The notes beneath the pieces were generated by a model. It ran no database searches. It saw nothing but the letters and a program-made list of their open reading frames with translations, and was not told the DNA's origin. Source: Symsagittifera roscoffensis (taxonomy: Eukaryota > Xenacoelomorpha > Acoela > Convolutidae). From it: a stretch of DNA of 64,000 nt. The stretch lies in the NCBI RefSeq assembly GCF_963678635.1, contig NC_087067.1, positions 29,562,403-29,626,402 on the forward strand, read 5' to 3'. Numbering within the stretch: the first letter of the stretch is position 1; each line of letters begins with the position of its first letter. Position numbers and translations under genes: made by a program. This document shows, piece by piece, positions 50,501-53,500 of this stretch.

Positions 50501-53500
50501 GGGTTGCTGAAATTTAATTTTTCTGCCGTTGTGCAATGAGAGACAAAAATTGTGAAGAATGCATTTTGTCTAAAAATTTTTTTTTATATAAAAAAAAGAT
50601 TTCGTTGGGTAAAATGTTCAAAACCCAAAACAAACGTACCTTGTGACTATGAAACAGTGAAATAGTGATTGATTTGATGACTGAAATAGTGAAAAAGATA
50701 TATGAAAAATATTTTGAAAAAAAGATAGTAAAAATCAATTTCATCCATTTCAAATTGATTTACGTACTTAAAATGCCTATCGTTAATCAATTCATATACA
50801 GTATTTTATCTATTTTAAAATCTATAAAAATCAAATTTAATCTCAAGTTTGTCAGTACTGGATAGTTCGTTTGGGCTTTCAATAATAATTATACTAGAAA
50901 ATACAAGTAGCTGGCCACTGAGCATAAGCATAGACTTTTTGGTGTTTATAAGAGTTATTTTTGGCTGACAAACAATCAATTTTACAAAAAAAATTATACA
51001 AAAGTTTTTTTTTTTAAAATACGATAATTCTGCTTTTACCTCTTGAAAATTGCAAAAAAAAAATCAATAATACGTACAATTCCGTCCATTTTCTAGGTTG
51101 GGTCAAAATATCTTAGCCTCAGCCCAAAACCTTCAAATAAATTTGACTTCATTTTGAATAAAAATATCTGAAACTCACAATCTATATATCTATTTTTTCT
51201 TTTCATTTATATTTTATAATGTGTTTTCAGTAGCATCTATTAGCTAACCTTGAATGACATTTCAAACTGCTCTCCACTCCAAATGTCGAGAAAAGGATCG
51301 AATCCTTTTAATTTTTTCCACCAATCAGCATGAATGGCAAACACACCTCCAAACAAAACAGGTGTGAAGAAAACATCGGACTGACTCTTTCTCTTAGCTG
51401 CTTCAATTTCAGGAATTGGAATCTTTTTATAAGTCATGAACCAGTCGAAAGAGCCTCTTTGAAAGTCATTATTGTCAACTGGTCGATACCCAAAATTGTG
51501 CTCGCTTATAACTTCATGTGTAGGTTGAACAACTGCGCGAAAATTCAAAGCAATTGGATCTAAAAGAGGTGGTAACCAATTTATATCGACTTCAACATGA
51601 CTGTCCATGAAAACCAAAACTTCGCCAGTCGCTTTTCTAGAACCCAAAATTTGACCTTGGAAATTTGCTATTCTTTTGGAACTTCTAAATAATTTGATTT
51701 TCGGGCTTATCATGGCTAACTCATTCTCGAAATCGGACCTATTTATTTCCGGGTAATCACTTAGGTCGTCGACAAAATTCATTTCCTTCAGAAGCTTTTC
51801 TGGCGATCGGTTTACAATACTTGTCGCTGTCCTCAAAAGTACTGATTTTGCCTCGTTGTGAAAAGTAATAATAATCGATGCCTGAGGTAAATTTTCGTGA
51901 TATTGTTTCGTTTTACATGAAGACGGTCGTGTGTCTGGAATAGTCCGGCCAAGTGCAATCTTATCACTTCTGACTTTCGAGTACCCAAACTTACCAGAAG
52001 TTTGCTGGTTGAGAAGTTCTTCTTCGGAGTTGAGGTCAACTTTTTCCCCATTCTCACCCGGTTTTTTTCTCTTAAAGGTTCCAGATTTTTCTGGACGTTT
52101 TCCCAACTGCGATAATTCCCAGGATTTTTCAAAGCTGTTCTTGTTATCTTAACACCATATGGCAGCTCAAATATTCTAGAAAAACTCACTGATTGACTGT
52201 TGATGATTTGAGGCTTAACAAATGGTTCCGTTTTTTCTATCTTCTCTTGATCTTCTCGACGATGATTTCGACTATGGCCATTTTGCTTTCTATAATTTTG
52301 CACGAAGGAAAGTTTTCGAATTTTATTGAAAAAAAGCAGGGTTGATAGGTGAAACTGCGACTATATAAAGTATTCTGGTTAATGAAAACCTCATTTCTTT
52401 TGAAAATCAGTACTAAATATTAATTTTCTATATAAATTCAAAAAATATATATTAGAACTGAATATGTAAGAACTAACTCAAAACACATCATTAAGCTTTG
52501 CAAAAATTAGGCAAATAAACCTATTTTTCAAGAAAACATTATAATTTCCGAATATATTGAATACAACAGGTATTAAAAATCATACATAAAGCTGCTTTTA
52601 AAATATTTTGTAAAATTGTAATGGTGTTTTTTTTGTCTTATTCTACTTAAATTGTGTTCCGGAGTTGAGCTTCCAGAGTTTGTTAATTTTTAATAAGAAT
52701 TTTTTCAACAAACGATTGTGGTAGAAGTGGTTATTTCATTTATGCAGATTGCAGTTCAAACTGTGAGGAAAAAACATGAACAAAGCGTTTTTATGTGTGA
52801 AGGAACACGATCTTCACGTAGTTGAATTTTGCATGATACAAAAACTAAAAGCTGAATGATCTGGTTAAGAAACAACTCATTTGCATTATGTTTTGACGCT
52901 TTGATCCAAGAAAACTGAACCCAGTGCAATTTTTTCTGCACTATTTATTTGAGATAAAAAATTTTTGCCTGACCGAATTCTCAAATTGAAGTCCATCGGA
53001 AACTCCAACTTTTGTTGATGGTATCATAATTTGATAACCCCTGATAACACAGTGAGACCACCCCTTCGTTCAATTCCGGTCGTTATATTTTTTCAAATGA
53101 TATTTTTTCCGGTTGCATTTATACTTTATTCTACATCACTCTTATTGCCGGCAATAATATAAACAAATTTTGTAAGCATCTTTGCACCAAAAAAACTAAC
53201 CCACCCCTGAACTATAAAACGAAAGACACAGCTTTGCAAAAAAAAATACTGCAAACGCCATAAAAAACCCTGAGTACACCACTGTGCTTCTCGTTGTTTT
53301 ACTAATCACTTTCAGATTTCAATTTGATCGAGTATTTTGTGATGTAATTCTCGGTTCATCCCCAGGTTTCAATTTGACCGAGTATTTAGCAATGTAATTT
53401 GAGTGAAGACCAATTAACAAGCTAGTTGGGGGCAAATATTTTTGGCTTTGAGCTGAAAATACAGAAAATGCGACCAGCATTGATAATTAAATTATATCAA